Shown here: positions 7,540 through 15,856 of the stretch, piece by piece | How the letters are laid out: every line of letters starts with the position of its first letter | Numbering within the stretch: the first letter of the stretch is position 1 | Assembly: GCA_030428945.1 (NCBI GenBank) | Contig: JAUIEC010000003.1 | Span: 248,001 to 312,000, forward strand | DNA length: 64,000 bases | Reading direction: 5' to 3' | From: Phycisphaerae bacterium | GTDB lineage: Bacteria > Planctomycetota > Phycisphaerae > UBA1845 > Fen-1342 | The notes under the pieces: generated by a model | Databases searched by the model: none | Told to the model about the DNA's origin: nothing | Seen by the model: only the letters and a program-made list of their open reading frames with translations | Position numbers and translations under genes: made by a program

Positions 7540-8997
7540 GTGCAGCAGGTGTGGCACACAACTTCATGGCTGTCCGATTCCCACTCCCTGGAGTGCCGCG
7601 CCGCGGGTTGTGCGTGCCGGTTCGTCGCCCCTGATCGCATTGCACTGGCCACGCCGGGCGAGGTGGCCGTCGACTGTCCGCGGCGGCTACCCGCGGACGA
7701 TCCCCTGCGGCGGACGGACCGCCTGCTGCGGGTCGCGGACGCGCACTGGACCGTCTCCGCCCGCCGGGCCGCCGCCGCCTTTCCACACGGCGGCGGGTCG
7801 GGCGCGGTCGCCGCGGGCCTGCGGGCCGGGGACCTGGTGCTGCTGACGGCCGCCGCGCCGCCGCTGGTCGCGCGGGGCACGATCCGCCAGGAGGTGCCGG
7901 ACCTGGCGGCCGGGGCGGGCGGGTCGCCGGACGTGGCCACTTCGTGGATTCGAATCAAGGTTGTACACCATCGCACGGGTACGCCGTTCGCCGGTGTCCG
8001 GCTGACGCTGGAGCCGGAGGGCGGCCAGGGGCACGCGTACCGGACGCGGGCGGACGGAGCGGTCGAACTGCTTCAGATCGAGCCCGGACGTTACCACGTG
8101 CGGTGCGACCTGGACGGGGCGACGCTGCAGCGGACGCTCGGGTTCGTCGCGATGGGCAGGGAGGCCGCCGCGGGGGACGACGCGGCCGCCGAAGACGCGC
8201 GGTCGGGGAGCCTGTCGCTGCCGCGGATGGCGGAGGCGGAGTGGCTGGCGCGGGTTCGGCCGTACCGGGTCCGGCGGGGCGACACGCTGGAGCGGATCGC
8301 CGGGCAGGCGGGGCTGACGTGGCAGGAACTGGCGCAGTTCAACTGGGGCACGCGGCGGGCGGGCGAGGTCAACGCGTGTCTGCGTGACACGGTCGGCTGC
8401 ACGGCGCGGTCGGCGGACGGGTATCGCTACGAGTTCGGCGACGATGACGTGCCGGGCGTGCTGCACATCCCGGAGGCGTGGGAGGTGCGCGACCTGCAGA
8501 CGGACCGCGAGCACGTGGTGCGGGTCAGCCTGGCGGCGGGCGTGCTGCTGTCGCTGGAGAACCAGGACGACCTGCGGATTCCCGAGGCGGCCTACGAAGT
8601 CCGGCTCGCGGATGGCGAGACGCGGACGGGTCGCCTGGGTCGCAGCGGTCTGGCGCGGCTCGACGATCCGGCCCCGGGGCCGGTCGAGGTCTGTTACCCG
8701 GACCTGGATGATGTCGAGGCCAAGTCGCTGGCGGCCTGTGCCCGGCGGGCGTTCGACGCGCGTGACCCGGGTGAGATCTTCCGGGTGCTGAAGCATTCGC
8801 GCGAGATGATCCGGGCGACGATCGCGGCCTACGACACCTGGTTCAACGACTACACCGGCGGCGGTCTGCTGGCGGACATCGAACAGGAATTCGCGGACCC
8901 GGACGATCGCGAAACGGTCGATGCCCTGCTGCGGATCGCGCACGTGCATCCTGATCCGGCCGAGGAAGAGGACATCTTTGCGGAGGCGGAGGCGTGA
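7540..8997 (+). CDS. LysM-domain adaptor protein of a toxin-delivery module
   Basis: A 485-residue protein without an evident signal peptide. Residues about 136-192 look like a beta-sandwich of the carboxypeptidase-regulatory or SpaA-like kind (P-F-A-G-V-R-L-T-L ... D-G-A-V-E-L). Residues about 239-290 contain a LysM domain (Y-R-V-R-R-G-D-T-L-E-R-I-A). The C-terminal part (330-485) is unassigned, with an alpha-helical end. The start is the GTG at 7540 with GGAGG (7529-7533) 6 bp upstream. The gene overlaps the next by 4 bp. LysM proteins of this shape are often encoded next to large polymorphic toxins of contractile-injection or type VI systems, where they act as loading or spike adaptors. 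That role is inferred from the neighbour, and no injection-system structural gene is in the window. Confidence 0.75.
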   Translation: MQQVWHTTSWLSDSHSLECRAAGCACRFVAPDRIALATPGEVAVDCPRRLPADDPLRRTDRLLRVADAHWTVSARRAAAAFPHGGGSGAVAAGLRAGDLVLLTAAAPPLVARGTIRQEVPDLAAGAGGSPDVATSWIRIKVVHHRTGTPFAGVRLTLEPEGGQGHAYRTRADGAVELLQIEPGRYHVRCDLDGATLQRTLGFVAMGREAAAGDDAAAEDARSGSLSLPRMAEAEWLARVRPYRVRRGDTLERIAGQAGLTWQELAQFNWGTRRAGEVNACLRDTVGCTARSADGYRYEFGDDDVPGVLHIPEAWEVRDLQTDREHVVRVSLAAGVLLSLENQDDLRIPEAAYEVRLADGETRTGRLGRSGLARLDDPAPGPVEVCYPDLDDVEAKSLAACARRAFDARDPGEIFRVLKHSREMIRATIAAYDTWFNDYTGGGLLADIEQEFADPDDRETVDALLRIAHVHPDPAEEEDIFAEAEA

Positions 8998-11444
8998 CGC
9001 TGGCACTTGGCCAACGCGGATTCATCGAGGCCCGCCCCGACCTGCACGCGGTGGTCAAGGGGAATTCGATCACCTATCGGCTGACGCTGGAGGAGACCAG
9101 CGAGATCTTCGGGGACGACTTCCCGATGCCGGACTTCGAGGGGGCCGCGGACGCCCCGCCGAGCGAACCGGTCGAGCCGCCCAAGAAACAGAAGAGCAAC
9201 TTCAACAAGCAGGTGATCAAGTCCGGCCAGTACGACCTGGACCTGGACTACACGGTCGAGGACCTGAAGGGCCTGCTGCGCTGGTACGTGATCTACGACC
9301 ATCACACGCGCCGGGACGGTCAGCCGGCCTATGAGAAGCTCGCTCAGAACACGACGTCGGTGAAGGTCAAGTGGAAGTACCGCGGGCACCACACGGTCGT
9401 CTGCACACTGGGGTACCTGCCGCCGTCGTCGCTGAAACTGGCGGACCTGAAGAAGCAGCAGTTCTACTTCACGCAGCATGTCTCGGACGTGCGCGGCGTG
9501 CAGCGCGGCCGGATGCGGCGCAGTCGCCGGAAGCCGCCGCCGCACCCGGGCCGGGAACTGGACGTCGTCCGCCGCTACATCGAGGTGATCGAGGCTTCGG
9601 AGAAGACGCTCGACTGCCCGGCGGAGAAGCAGCGCGAGTACCGGAAGGAACTCGCGCAACTGCGGAAGTACCGCGACGCGCTCGAGGACGTCTTCGCCGG
9701 CATCGACACCGACGCGGTCGTGCCGTTGCGGGCCTCGTACACATCGAAGAAGACCAACGAGCAGATCGACCTGCGGATCTGCCTGTCCACGAAGTTCGAC
9801 ATACGGGTCAACGAAGCCAGTCGGATCCGGATCATGCTGATCGACTGGACCAACCCGATGCACGACAAGCTGCGCGGCTACTACGTCGGCGTCGACGAGT
9901 CGGTCGACGGGGCCTTCGACAAGGCCGTGGCGGCCTGGCGCGAGAACAACTCGTACGTGCACCCGGGCAACGTCGTGGCCGAGATGGAGCGCGAGCTTCC
10001 GCTGATCCCGAAGCGGCGGATCGAGTTCTCGACCGACGGACCGGGCTTCTGGGGAAAGCTGAAGGACTTCTTCGACAAGATCGCCCTGGCCGCGGCCGTG
10101 ATCGCGGCGGTCGTCACGCTGGTCCTGCCGGTGCCGGGCAGTCGCGTGGTCAGCGGCCTGATCTGGACATCGGTCGCGACCAGCACGGCGTCGGCGGTGA
10201 TCAGCATCGGGCGGCGCAAGCGGAACGGCTTCGGGGATCCGACCGACGACGCCCTGGACGTGCTGACGATTGCCGGAAACGTCCTGACGGCCGGTCGGGC
10301 CGGCTGGGCCCGCAGCGCGCTGATGCAGCGGAAGGTCGGCCGGCAGGTGATGAAGTACGCCCTGTACGGGAGCGTCGCGCTGGACGGCGTCGAGGGCGTG
10401 CTGATCTCGGTCGACACGCTCAAGCAGTTCGAGCAGATCCTCGGCGATCCGTCGCTGTCGCCCAAGGAGCGGGCCGATCGGATGCTCGAACTGCTGCGTT
10501 CGGGCGTTGTGACGGGCGCGATGACCTACGTCAACGCCCGGGCCGGCCGCGGCCGCGGGAAGGCGGACCTGGACGAGGACATGCTGCGGCGGATGCGCGA
10601 TCCGCGTGAGACGATCGACCTGGACGCGCCGCCCCGGGTTCGGGGCGAGGCCGGGCAGGGCCGCGTGCGGACGCGGGTACAGGACGAGCCGCAGCGGCTG
10701 CACCGCAAGGGGCGGCGATCGAAGAACCGGGGGGTGTCCGGCTTTCGCAAGCCGCCTTCGCCGAACCGGCGCGGGATGCTCGACGAGCATCACCTCGACA
10801 TCTGTGACCAGGTGCAGGATACCGGCGCGATCGTGCTGGTCCGTGACTCGAACCCCGCGGCCGTCAAGTGGGCCCGTCGCCCGGACTTCGCCGAACCCAA
10901 GCCCGAGTCGCTGAAAGCCAAGACGCGGACGAGCGGCAAGTACAAGGGACTGGCTGCGGCCGACCCGCGCGACCCGCGTCTGAACGAGATGCTGGAATCG
11001 ATGACCTCGCGGCGGACGGGCAAGCCGCCGAAGCCGTACGACGAGTTCGTCGAGGACCTGGATTCGAAGGGCTATCGCGTCTCGGAGGCCGGCGAGGAGT
11101 ACATCGTCCGGCACAAGCAGACCGGCAAGGCGTTCTTCAGCGACATGGACCTGCACGGGGTCTACGACGCGAAGACCGGCAGGAATCGGTACAGCGAGAG
11201 TTTCCGCGGTGAGTTGAACGAGCGTTTCGGCGGCCAGGAAATGGTGCAGCACGGTCCGCACGACCTGTGGGACCGGCGGAACAGTCCCGAGTCGGGTCCC
11301 AACCGCGGGCCGCAGCCGCCGGTGACGGCGTACGTCCCCGACGGCGACCAGGTCCGGACGGTGCACCTGACCAGCAAGGCCGAGATGAAGCGCTTCTACG
11401 AGCGGTACAAGATTGACTGGAGCCGGATCTATCCGGACGATTGA
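8994..11444 (+). CDS. Putative polymorphic toxin with C-terminal edema-factor/ExoY-like cyclase domain
   Basis: An 816-residue protein starting at a GTG that overlaps the stop of the LysM gene, with GGAGG 7 bp upstream. Residues 1-340 are a soluble N-terminal part. Residues 363-382 and about 387-405 are hydrophobic helices, followed by a helical region seen in other large effectors. The C-terminal 190 residues recall edema-factor/ExoY adenylate cyclases in order and spacing. They show V-R-D-S-N-P followed by lysines K641 and K643 (K-A-K-T-R-T-S-G, then K-G-L-A-A-A-D-P); S-D-M-D-L with D717 and D719, matching the two metal-binding aspartates of D-Y-D-L in edema factor; Q-H753-G, matching its N-H-G; and a trailing V-P-D-G ... 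M-K-R-F-Y-E-R. This is a by-eye match, not a search result. If right, the protein would make a cyclic nucleotide in a target cell. The next gene may encode its immunity protein or chaperone. Confidence 0.6.
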   Translation: MTLALGQRGFIEARPDLHAVVKGNSITYRLTLEETSEIFGDDFPMPDFEGAADAPPSEPVEPPKKQKSNFNKQVIKSGQYDLDLDYTVEDLKGLLRWYVIYDHHTRRDGQPAYEKLAQNTTSVKVKWKYRGHHTVVCTLGYLPPSSLKLADLKKQQFYFTQHVSDVRGVQRGRMRRSRRKPPPHPGRELDVVRRYIEVIEASEKTLDCPAEKQREYRKELAQLRKYRDALEDVFAGIDTDAVVPLRASYTSKKTNEQIDLRICLSTKFDIRVNEASRIRIMLIDWTNPMHDKLRGYYVGVDESVDGAFDKAVAAWRENNSYVHPGNVVAEMERELPLIPKRRIEFSTDGPGFWGKLKDFFDKIALAAAVIAAVVTLVLPVPGSRVVSGLIWTSVATSTASAVISIGRRKRNGFGDPTDDALDVLTIAGNVLTAGRAGWARSALMQRKVGRQVMKYALYGSVALDGVEGVLISVDTLKQFEQILGDPSLSPKERADRMLELLRSGVVTGAMTYVNARAGRGRGKADLDEDMLRRMRDPRETIDLDAPPRVRGEAGQGRVRTRVQDEPQRLHRKGRRSKNRGVSGFRKPPSPNRRGMLDEHHLDICDQVQDTGAIVLVRDSNPAAVKWARRPDFAEPKPESLKAKTRTSGKYKGLAAADPRDPRLNEMLESMTSRRTGKPPKPYDEFVEDLDSKGYRVSEAGEEYIVRHKQTGKAFFSDMDLHGVYDAKTGRNRYSESFRGELNERFGGQEMVQHGPHDLWDRRNSPESGPNRGPQPPVTAYVPDGDQVRTVHLTSKAEMKRFYERYKIDWSRIYPDD

Positions 11445-11460
11445 TGCGAGGAGGCCGGGC

Positions 11461-12249
11461 ATGCCGGTGCAGCCGTGGGATCAGACCGAACGAGCCGACC
11501 TGCTGGCGGCGCACGCCGATGCGCTGCGGCGCTACAACGAGGCGCGGGCCGGCGGGCGGCGCGACCTGGCCCGGCCGTGCTTCGCCGAGGCCCGGCGTCA
11601 GCGGGACGCGTACTTCGCCCGCATCCCGCGGGTGGTGATGGCGACCTGTCCGTTCTGCGACAAGCCGCTGGTGCGGTCGTTCGACCCGTACGGACTCGAC
11701 GGCCTGTGGTGGCAGCGGGACGCCGAGCCCGAGGAACCGCCGGCCTGCACGCACTTCTGCCTGGTGCGCGGCGCGCTCGCCTACGGCGACCATCGGATCG
11801 TCGGCGGCGCCAGCGAGGTGCACCCCGGGCCGGAGGTGCCGTACGTGATTCCGCGCCTGCTGACCATGGACGGCATGCGGATGGTGATCGGGCAGTTGCC
11901 GATGCAGCCCGGGTACCGCGCGTATCCGCTGGTCTACTTCGCCGAGAAGCGTCCGCCGGCGCAGACCCTGACGGCCGACTGGTGCCGCAAGCTGTTCCGC
12001 TATCGCAAGGCCGACGGCCAGGAGGGCTGGGACCTGCCGAACGATCCCTGGGACTTCGACCTGGGGCCCTACCTGGGCGACGGGCGGATCTGGTGGTCTC
12101 GGCCGGGCAGCGACAACGCGGCGGTCACGCGGCAGGGGGCCTGTCCGTTCGAGAACCTGCCGGGTCGCCGCGAAGGCGTGGCCGTCCAGGGGACCCGCCA
12201 CTGGACGATCGGCCTGCCGGACGGGGAGCCGTTCCAGCCGATCGACTAG
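11461..12249 (+). CDS. Partner of the toxin-like gene (candidate immunity or accessory protein)
   Basis: A 262-residue cytoplasmic protein (no signal, no membrane segment). The ATG at 11461 has GAGGAGG (11448-11454) 6 bp upstream and lies 16 bp after the toxin-like gene, so they form one operon. It carries a single C-P-F-C knuckle in C-P-F-C-D-K-P-L-V-R, then F-D-P-Y-G-L-D-G-L-W-W and a third cysteine pair region (C-T-H-F-C), which could bind zinc. I have the impression of similar proteins beside other large secreted effectors but cannot name a family. Position after the toxin suggests immunity; an adaptor or chaperone role is the alternative. The final G of its TAG stop is also the first base of a 14-bp inverted repeat (see the element at 12249). 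Confidence 0.7.
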   Translation: MPVQPWDQTERADLLAAHADALRRYNEARAGGRRDLARPCFAEARRQRDAYFARIPRVVMATCPFCDKPLVRSFDPYGLDGLWWQRDAEPEEPPACTHFCLVRGALAYGDHRIVGGASEVHPGPEVPYVIPRLLTMDGMRMVIGQLPMQPGYRAYPLVYFAEKRPPAQTLTADWCRKLFRYRKADGQEGWDLPNDPWDFDLGPYLGDGRIWWSRPGSDNAAVTRQGACPFENLPGRREGVAVQGTRHWTIGLPDGEPFQPID

Positions 12250-12409
12250 GTTCTGTCTGATGAACGCAAAAGAGCTGCCCAGGTCGTCAGAAGTTGGGAA
12301 TGTGAAGGAGTGAACGCGGACGGTTTCGCGGCGTTCTTCCCTCTTTCACCCTTTCACTCCTTCACTTTTCACGGCGGCAACGACGCGATTGGATCCATCA
12401 AACAGAACC
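12249..12409. mobile_element. Possible miniature inverted-repeat element (161 bp)
   Basis: Ends read GGTTCTGTCTGATG (12249-12262) and CATCAAACAGAACC (12396-12409), which are inverted complements at 13 of 14 positions. Inside lies a perfect 13-bp hairpin pair GTGAAGGAGTGAA (12302-12314) and TTCACTCCTTCAC (12353-12365), followed by ttttc, which could terminate the toxin operon. No transposase and no clear target duplication is visible. A large stem-loop of non-mobile origin is the alternative. Confidence 0.45.
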
Positions 12410-12443
12410 TGGGCCCTGCGGGCGGCGGACGCGCCAATGATGG

Positions 12444-12511
12444 GTGAACGGGCGAAAAGCGGGAGAGCCGCGGAGGTCTCCTGCGACAGCCTTTCGCCCA
12501 TTCGCGTTTTC
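12444..12511 (+). terminator. Hairpin with GTGAACGGGCGAAA arm
   Basis: GTGAACGGGCGAAAAGC (12444-12460) pairs with GCCTTTCGCCCATTCGC (12489-12505) over 17 positions with three non-Watson-Crick pairs, followed by gttttc. A short open frame across it (12444-12686) looks non-coding. The rest of 12410-12606 holds a TATAAT-like string near 12537 and nothing else I can name. Confidence 0.5.
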
Positions 12512-12606
12512 GGCGGCGGGGGCGGTTGTCCAGTCCTATAATGGCCAGTCGTGGTCGCGGGCGGATTGCGAACGGACGCAGTCCGCGGTCTCCGGCGGCC
12601 GGGATT

Positions 12607-12689
12607 TTGCCTTTGCTATCGGGCAGCGCTATAGTTACGGCGCGGTCGCGGGCGGGACGAGGAAATCAGCCAAGAACTGCCCGTAACTA
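12607..12689 (+). promoter_or_regulatory. Promoter of the polysaccharide operon with a flanking inverted repeat
   Basis: TTGCCT (12607-12612) and TATAGT (12630-12635) are 17 bp apart. TAGTTACGG (12632-12640) overlaps the -10 box and is perfectly inverted as CCGTAACTA at 12681-12689, 40 bp further on. The left arm would lie at or before the transcription start, so a DNA-binding regulator is more likely than an RNA hairpin. The leader to the ATG at 12810 is then about 170 nt. Confidence 0.6.
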
Positions 12690-12809
12690 GTCGAAGGAAA
12701 ACATGTTACAGCTAGCCTGGTGGCGCGGCTGACGGGGACGGAGTCTGCCCGCAGCGCGCCTGCGTCGCGACCCGGGCCTGGCTGGCGAACGGGATAGAAG
12801 CCACGGCGT

Positions 12810-15026
12810 ATGAGTAGTATGCACGACGATTCACAGTTGCCGGCCCGCCGCGAAGCGGCTCCGATCGATGTCGTTACCCATCGCGTCGGCGGGTTGGGCG
12901 CTGCGCCGCCTCCCACCGACGAACAGGAAGGGCCGGGCATCTCGCTCGGGCAGCTCTGGACCTATCGCTGGTCGATGCTGTGCGTGTTCCTGGCGATCGT
13001 CGGGGCCGCGCTGCCGGCCATCTGGAGCAACATCGAGCCGATGTACCGCGGCGAGGCCCTGATCGAGGTCAAGCCGACGCAGGAGATCCTGGTCTACCAG
13101 ACGCCGCAGGTCGGCTACGGCTCGTACTGGTCGTTCCTGTCCACGCAGGTCGGAATCCTGACCAGCAATGAGATCCTCAAGCGCGTCGTCGCTCGCGAAG
13201 ACGTGCAGGGCACCGACTGGTATCAGCATCCCGCCCGTCCGATGTTCGGCCTGAAAGACCCCGCGGCGCCGTACGAGCGGCTGCGCGACCTGCTCGAAGT
13301 CCGTCCGGACGGCGACTCGCAACTGGTCCTGATCGCGGCCGAGACACGCCTGGCCAACGAAGCGCCGCTGCTGTGCAACGCGCTGGCCGAGGAATACCTC
13401 GCGTACATCACGACGCAGAACGAGGAGGCCGGCGAACGCAACCTGGTCAGCCTGCGGCAGAAGGTCAAGGACCGTGAAGCGGAGTATGCCGAACTCGACC
13501 GGCAGGCGGCCGTGCTGGCCGCCAAGCTCGGGACCCGTCGGCCGGACGATCTGATCAGCGAGCAGCGCCTGCGGCTTGACCTGCTGCAGGCCGAGGTGGC
13601 CAACAAGGCCGTGGAGATCACGGCCGCCCGGGCGCAGCTCGAGGAGATGCGGGCCCGGAGCAGCCAGGTTGAGGCCGCCCCGGTGGAAGGCCCCGGCTAC
13701 GAAGCCGATCAGCGCTGGCAGCAGTTGAGTTCCGAAGCCGCGCAGGCGGCCGATGCGGTTGCGGCCGCCAAGGTGCGGCTCGGTCCGGCGAACCCGCAGG
13801 TGGCGATCCTGTCCGAGCAGCTTCAGGCGGCCGAGAAGCGCCTGCAGGACCGCGAGACGTACCTGGACACGCACCAGAACACCGTGGTCGCCGCGCCGGC
13901 CCGGCCTTCGGACAACAAGCAGCTTGCCCTGGCGACGATGACGGCCGCGCAGCTCGAGAAGTACGTTCGCAGCCTGGAACTGCACCACGAGCCGCTGGTG
14001 CAGCGGGTCCGGGACTATTCGGCCGAGGTCGACGAGACCTTCCGCAAGGCGCAGGAGCTGAACGATCTCAATCGTCGGCTGGGGAATCTCGGCGAGGTGC
14101 TGGACGACGTTCGCCGGGCGCTGACGCGCCGCGAGACCGAGCGTGACGCGCCGGACCGGATCACGCTGGCGGCGCCGGCGATCGTGCCGGCCAGGGCGCA
14201 CAAGGACCTGCGGATCAAGCTGAGTGCGGCCGCGATCGTCGGCGGGCTGGTGGCGGCGTTCGGGCTGGGATTCATCCGGGTGCGGATGAACAGTTCGATC
14301 CAGCGGTTCAGCGACATCGTCGAGTTGCGGCCGGTGCCGATGCTGGGGCACCTGTCGCCGCAGAAGGGTACGCCGAAGCGGGCCGAGGAGGCGATCGCGC
14401 AGCTCGACCAGGTGCGGATGCTGCGGACGACGCTGCTGCGGCGGCTGATGCGGAGCAGTCGTGGTTCGGTGATTCAGATCACGAGTGCCGGTCCGCGGTC
14501 GGGCAAGACGACGACGGCGGTCGCCCTGGCGGCGAGCATGCGGGACTGCGGCCGGCGGGTGATGCTGGTCGACACGGACTTCCGCAACCCGTCGGTGGCG
14601 GGGCGGGTCAACTGCGAGAACACGCCGGGTCTGATGGAACTGCTGCGAGGCCAGGTCGAGGAGCGTGAGGTCCTGCGTGACATGGACGGGATCACGGTCG
14701 TTCCGGCGGGCAGTCAGAACGGTGTTCAGGCGGCGGACATGCTGGCGAACCTGGACCTGGTGCGGCGTTTCGAGCGGTGGCGTGACGAGTACGAGCTGAT
14801 CATCCTGGACGGGGCGCCGCTGCTGGCTTCGGCGGATGCCGCGATCCTCTCGCCGCAGATCGACGGGACCGTGATGGTGGTGCGCGAGCAGCACTGCCGG
14901 CGCGAGGACGTGCTGACGGCACTGGGACGGGTCGAGGCCGCCGGCGGTGAGCTGCTGGGTCTGATCGTGATCGGCAAGCAGAAGCTGTCGCACTATGGCT
15001 ACCCGTCGTACGGCGTCAAGGACTGA
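12810..15026 (+). CDS. Wzc-like polysaccharide copolymerase / bacterial tyrosine kinase
   Basis: A 738-residue inner-membrane protein controlling polysaccharide chain length and export. The Wzz-type part has a first membrane helix near residues 52-75, a periplasmic coiled-coil region with many Q/E/A heptads (about 200-430) and a second helix near 472-492. The cytoplasmic kinase shows Walker A within A560-G-P-R-S-G-K-T-T-T, Walker A' V587-D-T-D-F-R-N and Walker B ending at D667. The tail holds a tyrosine cluster (Y729, Y731, Y734) for autophosphorylation. All motifs are intact and membrane and kinase parts are fused, as in proteobacterial Wzc. It is the first gene of the operon. ATG 12810 is taken; another in-frame ATG lies at 12819. 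Confidence 0.93.
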   Translation: MSSMHDDSQLPARREAAPIDVVTHRVGGLGAAPPPTDEQEGPGISLGQLWTYRWSMLCVFLAIVGAALPAIWSNIEPMYRGEALIEVKPTQEILVYQTPQVGYGSYWSFLSTQVGILTSNEILKRVVAREDVQGTDWYQHPARPMFGLKDPAAPYERLRDLLEVRPDGDSQLVLIAAETRLANEAPLLCNALAEEYLAYITTQNEEAGERNLVSLRQKVKDREAEYAELDRQAAVLAAKLGTRRPDDLISEQRLRLDLLQAEVANKAVEITAARAQLEEMRARSSQVEAAPVEGPGYEADQRWQQLSSEAAQAADAVAAAKVRLGPANPQVAILSEQLQAAEKRLQDRETYLDTHQNTVVAAPARPSDNKQLALATMTAAQLEKYVRSLELHHEPLVQRVRDYSAEVDETFRKAQELNDLNRRLGNLGEVLDDVRRALTRRETERDAPDRITLAAPAIVPARAHKDLRIKLSAAAIVGGLVAAFGLGFIRVRMNSSIQRFSDIVELRPVPMLGHLSPQKGTPKRAEEAIAQLDQVRMLRTTLLRRLMRSSRGSVIQITSAGPRSGKTTTAVALAASMRDCGRRVMLVDTDFRNPSVAGRVNCENTPGLMELLRGQVEEREVLRDMDGITVVPAGSQNGVQAADMLANLDLVRRFERWRDEYELIILDGAPLLASADAAILSPQIDGTVMVVREQHCRREDVLTALGRVEAAGGELLGLIVIGKQKLSHYGYPSYGVKD

Positions 15027-15043
15027 TTGCGAGCCTCGCCAGG

Positions 15044-15856
15044 ATGTCACCCGTGAGCACTGACCAGCCGGCGAGCGCGTCCCGGCCGCGGGTGCACTTC
15101 GGCGGAATCCGCTTTGACAACCTGACGTTGCCCGAGGCGGTCGCCCGGATTGAGCAACTGGTCGCGCGCGGCGAGACCGCGGTGGTCGTCACGCCGAACG
15201 TCGATCACGTCATCCGCATGCGGACCGACGCGGCCTATGCCGCGATCGTCGACGACGCGGCGCTGGTACTCGCCGACGGTCAGCCGATCGTCTGGGCGAC
15301 GCGGCTGCTCGGGCGACCACTCAAGACGCGCGTGGCGGGATCCGACCTGTTCCCGGCGTTGTGCGCGCAGGCGGCCGCGTCGGGGCGGCGGCTGTTCTTC
15401 CTGGGTGGCGAGCCCGGGGCGGCCGACCGGGCCCGCGAGATCCTGACGGCCCGGCACCCGGGTCTGCAGGTCGTCGGCACGGCCTGTCCGCCGTTCGGGT
15501 TCGAGCGCGACCCGGCCCGGCTGGCGGACCTGACCGCGGCGGTGCGGGCGACGGGGGCCGAGATCCTGCTGGTGGGTCTGGGTTCTCCGAAGCAGGAGCG
15601 CTGGCTGCGCGATCACCTGGCCGCGACCGGCGCGACGGTCGGCATCGGGATCGGCGTGAGTTTCAGTTTCGTGGCCGGAACGGTCCGGCGGGCGCCGCGG
15701 TGGATGCAGCGGAGCGGGCTGGAGTGGCTGCATCGTCTGTCGCAGGAGCCGGGTCGACTGGCGTACCGGTACCTCGTGCGGGGCTGGGGGTTCGTTCCGA
15801 TCCTGGCACGCGAGTGGTGGCGGGGTGGCCGGTCTGAACGGGAGGAGCGGGCGTGA
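15044..15856 (+). CDS. WecG/TagA/CpsF family glycosyltransferase
   Basis: A 270-residue GT26-type enzyme that adds a sugar (N-acetylmannosaminuronic acid or ManNAc in known members) to a lipid-linked acceptor at the inner face of the membrane. Family motifs are T-P-N-V-D-H-V near residues 49-55, A-D-G-Q-P-I-V-W-A near 80-88 and G-S-P-K-Q-E-R-W near 182-189. The C-terminus is hydrophobic and basic, as needed for membrane attachment. It starts 17 bp after the Wzc-like gene and overlaps the next by 4 bp. It presumably adds an early sugar of the repeat unit. The donor sugar cannot be told from sequence. Confidence 0.92.
   Translation: MSPVSTDQPASASRPRVHFGGIRFDNLTLPEAVARIEQLVARGETAVVVTPNVDHVIRMRTDAAYAAIVDDAALVLADGQPIVWATRLLGRPLKTRVAGSDLFPALCAQAAASGRRLFFLGGEPGAADRAREILTARHPGLQVVGTACPPFGFERDPARLADLTAAVRATGAEILLVGLGSPKQERWLRDHLAATGATVGIGIGVSFSFVAGTVRRAPRWMQRSGLEWLHRLSQEPGRLAYRYLVRGWGFVPILAREWWRGGRSEREERA

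Noticed and set aside
8850..11462. An 870-codon minus-strand frame opposite the toxin-like gene
   Set aside because: It shadows a + strand operon with good ribosome sites and 4-bp overlaps. Its own product is low-complexity (R, V, L, A, P) with no motif.
12444..12686. An 80-codon + strand frame before the polysaccharide operon
   Set aside because: It spans a hairpin and the operon promoter, has no ribosome site and its product has no recognisable feature.
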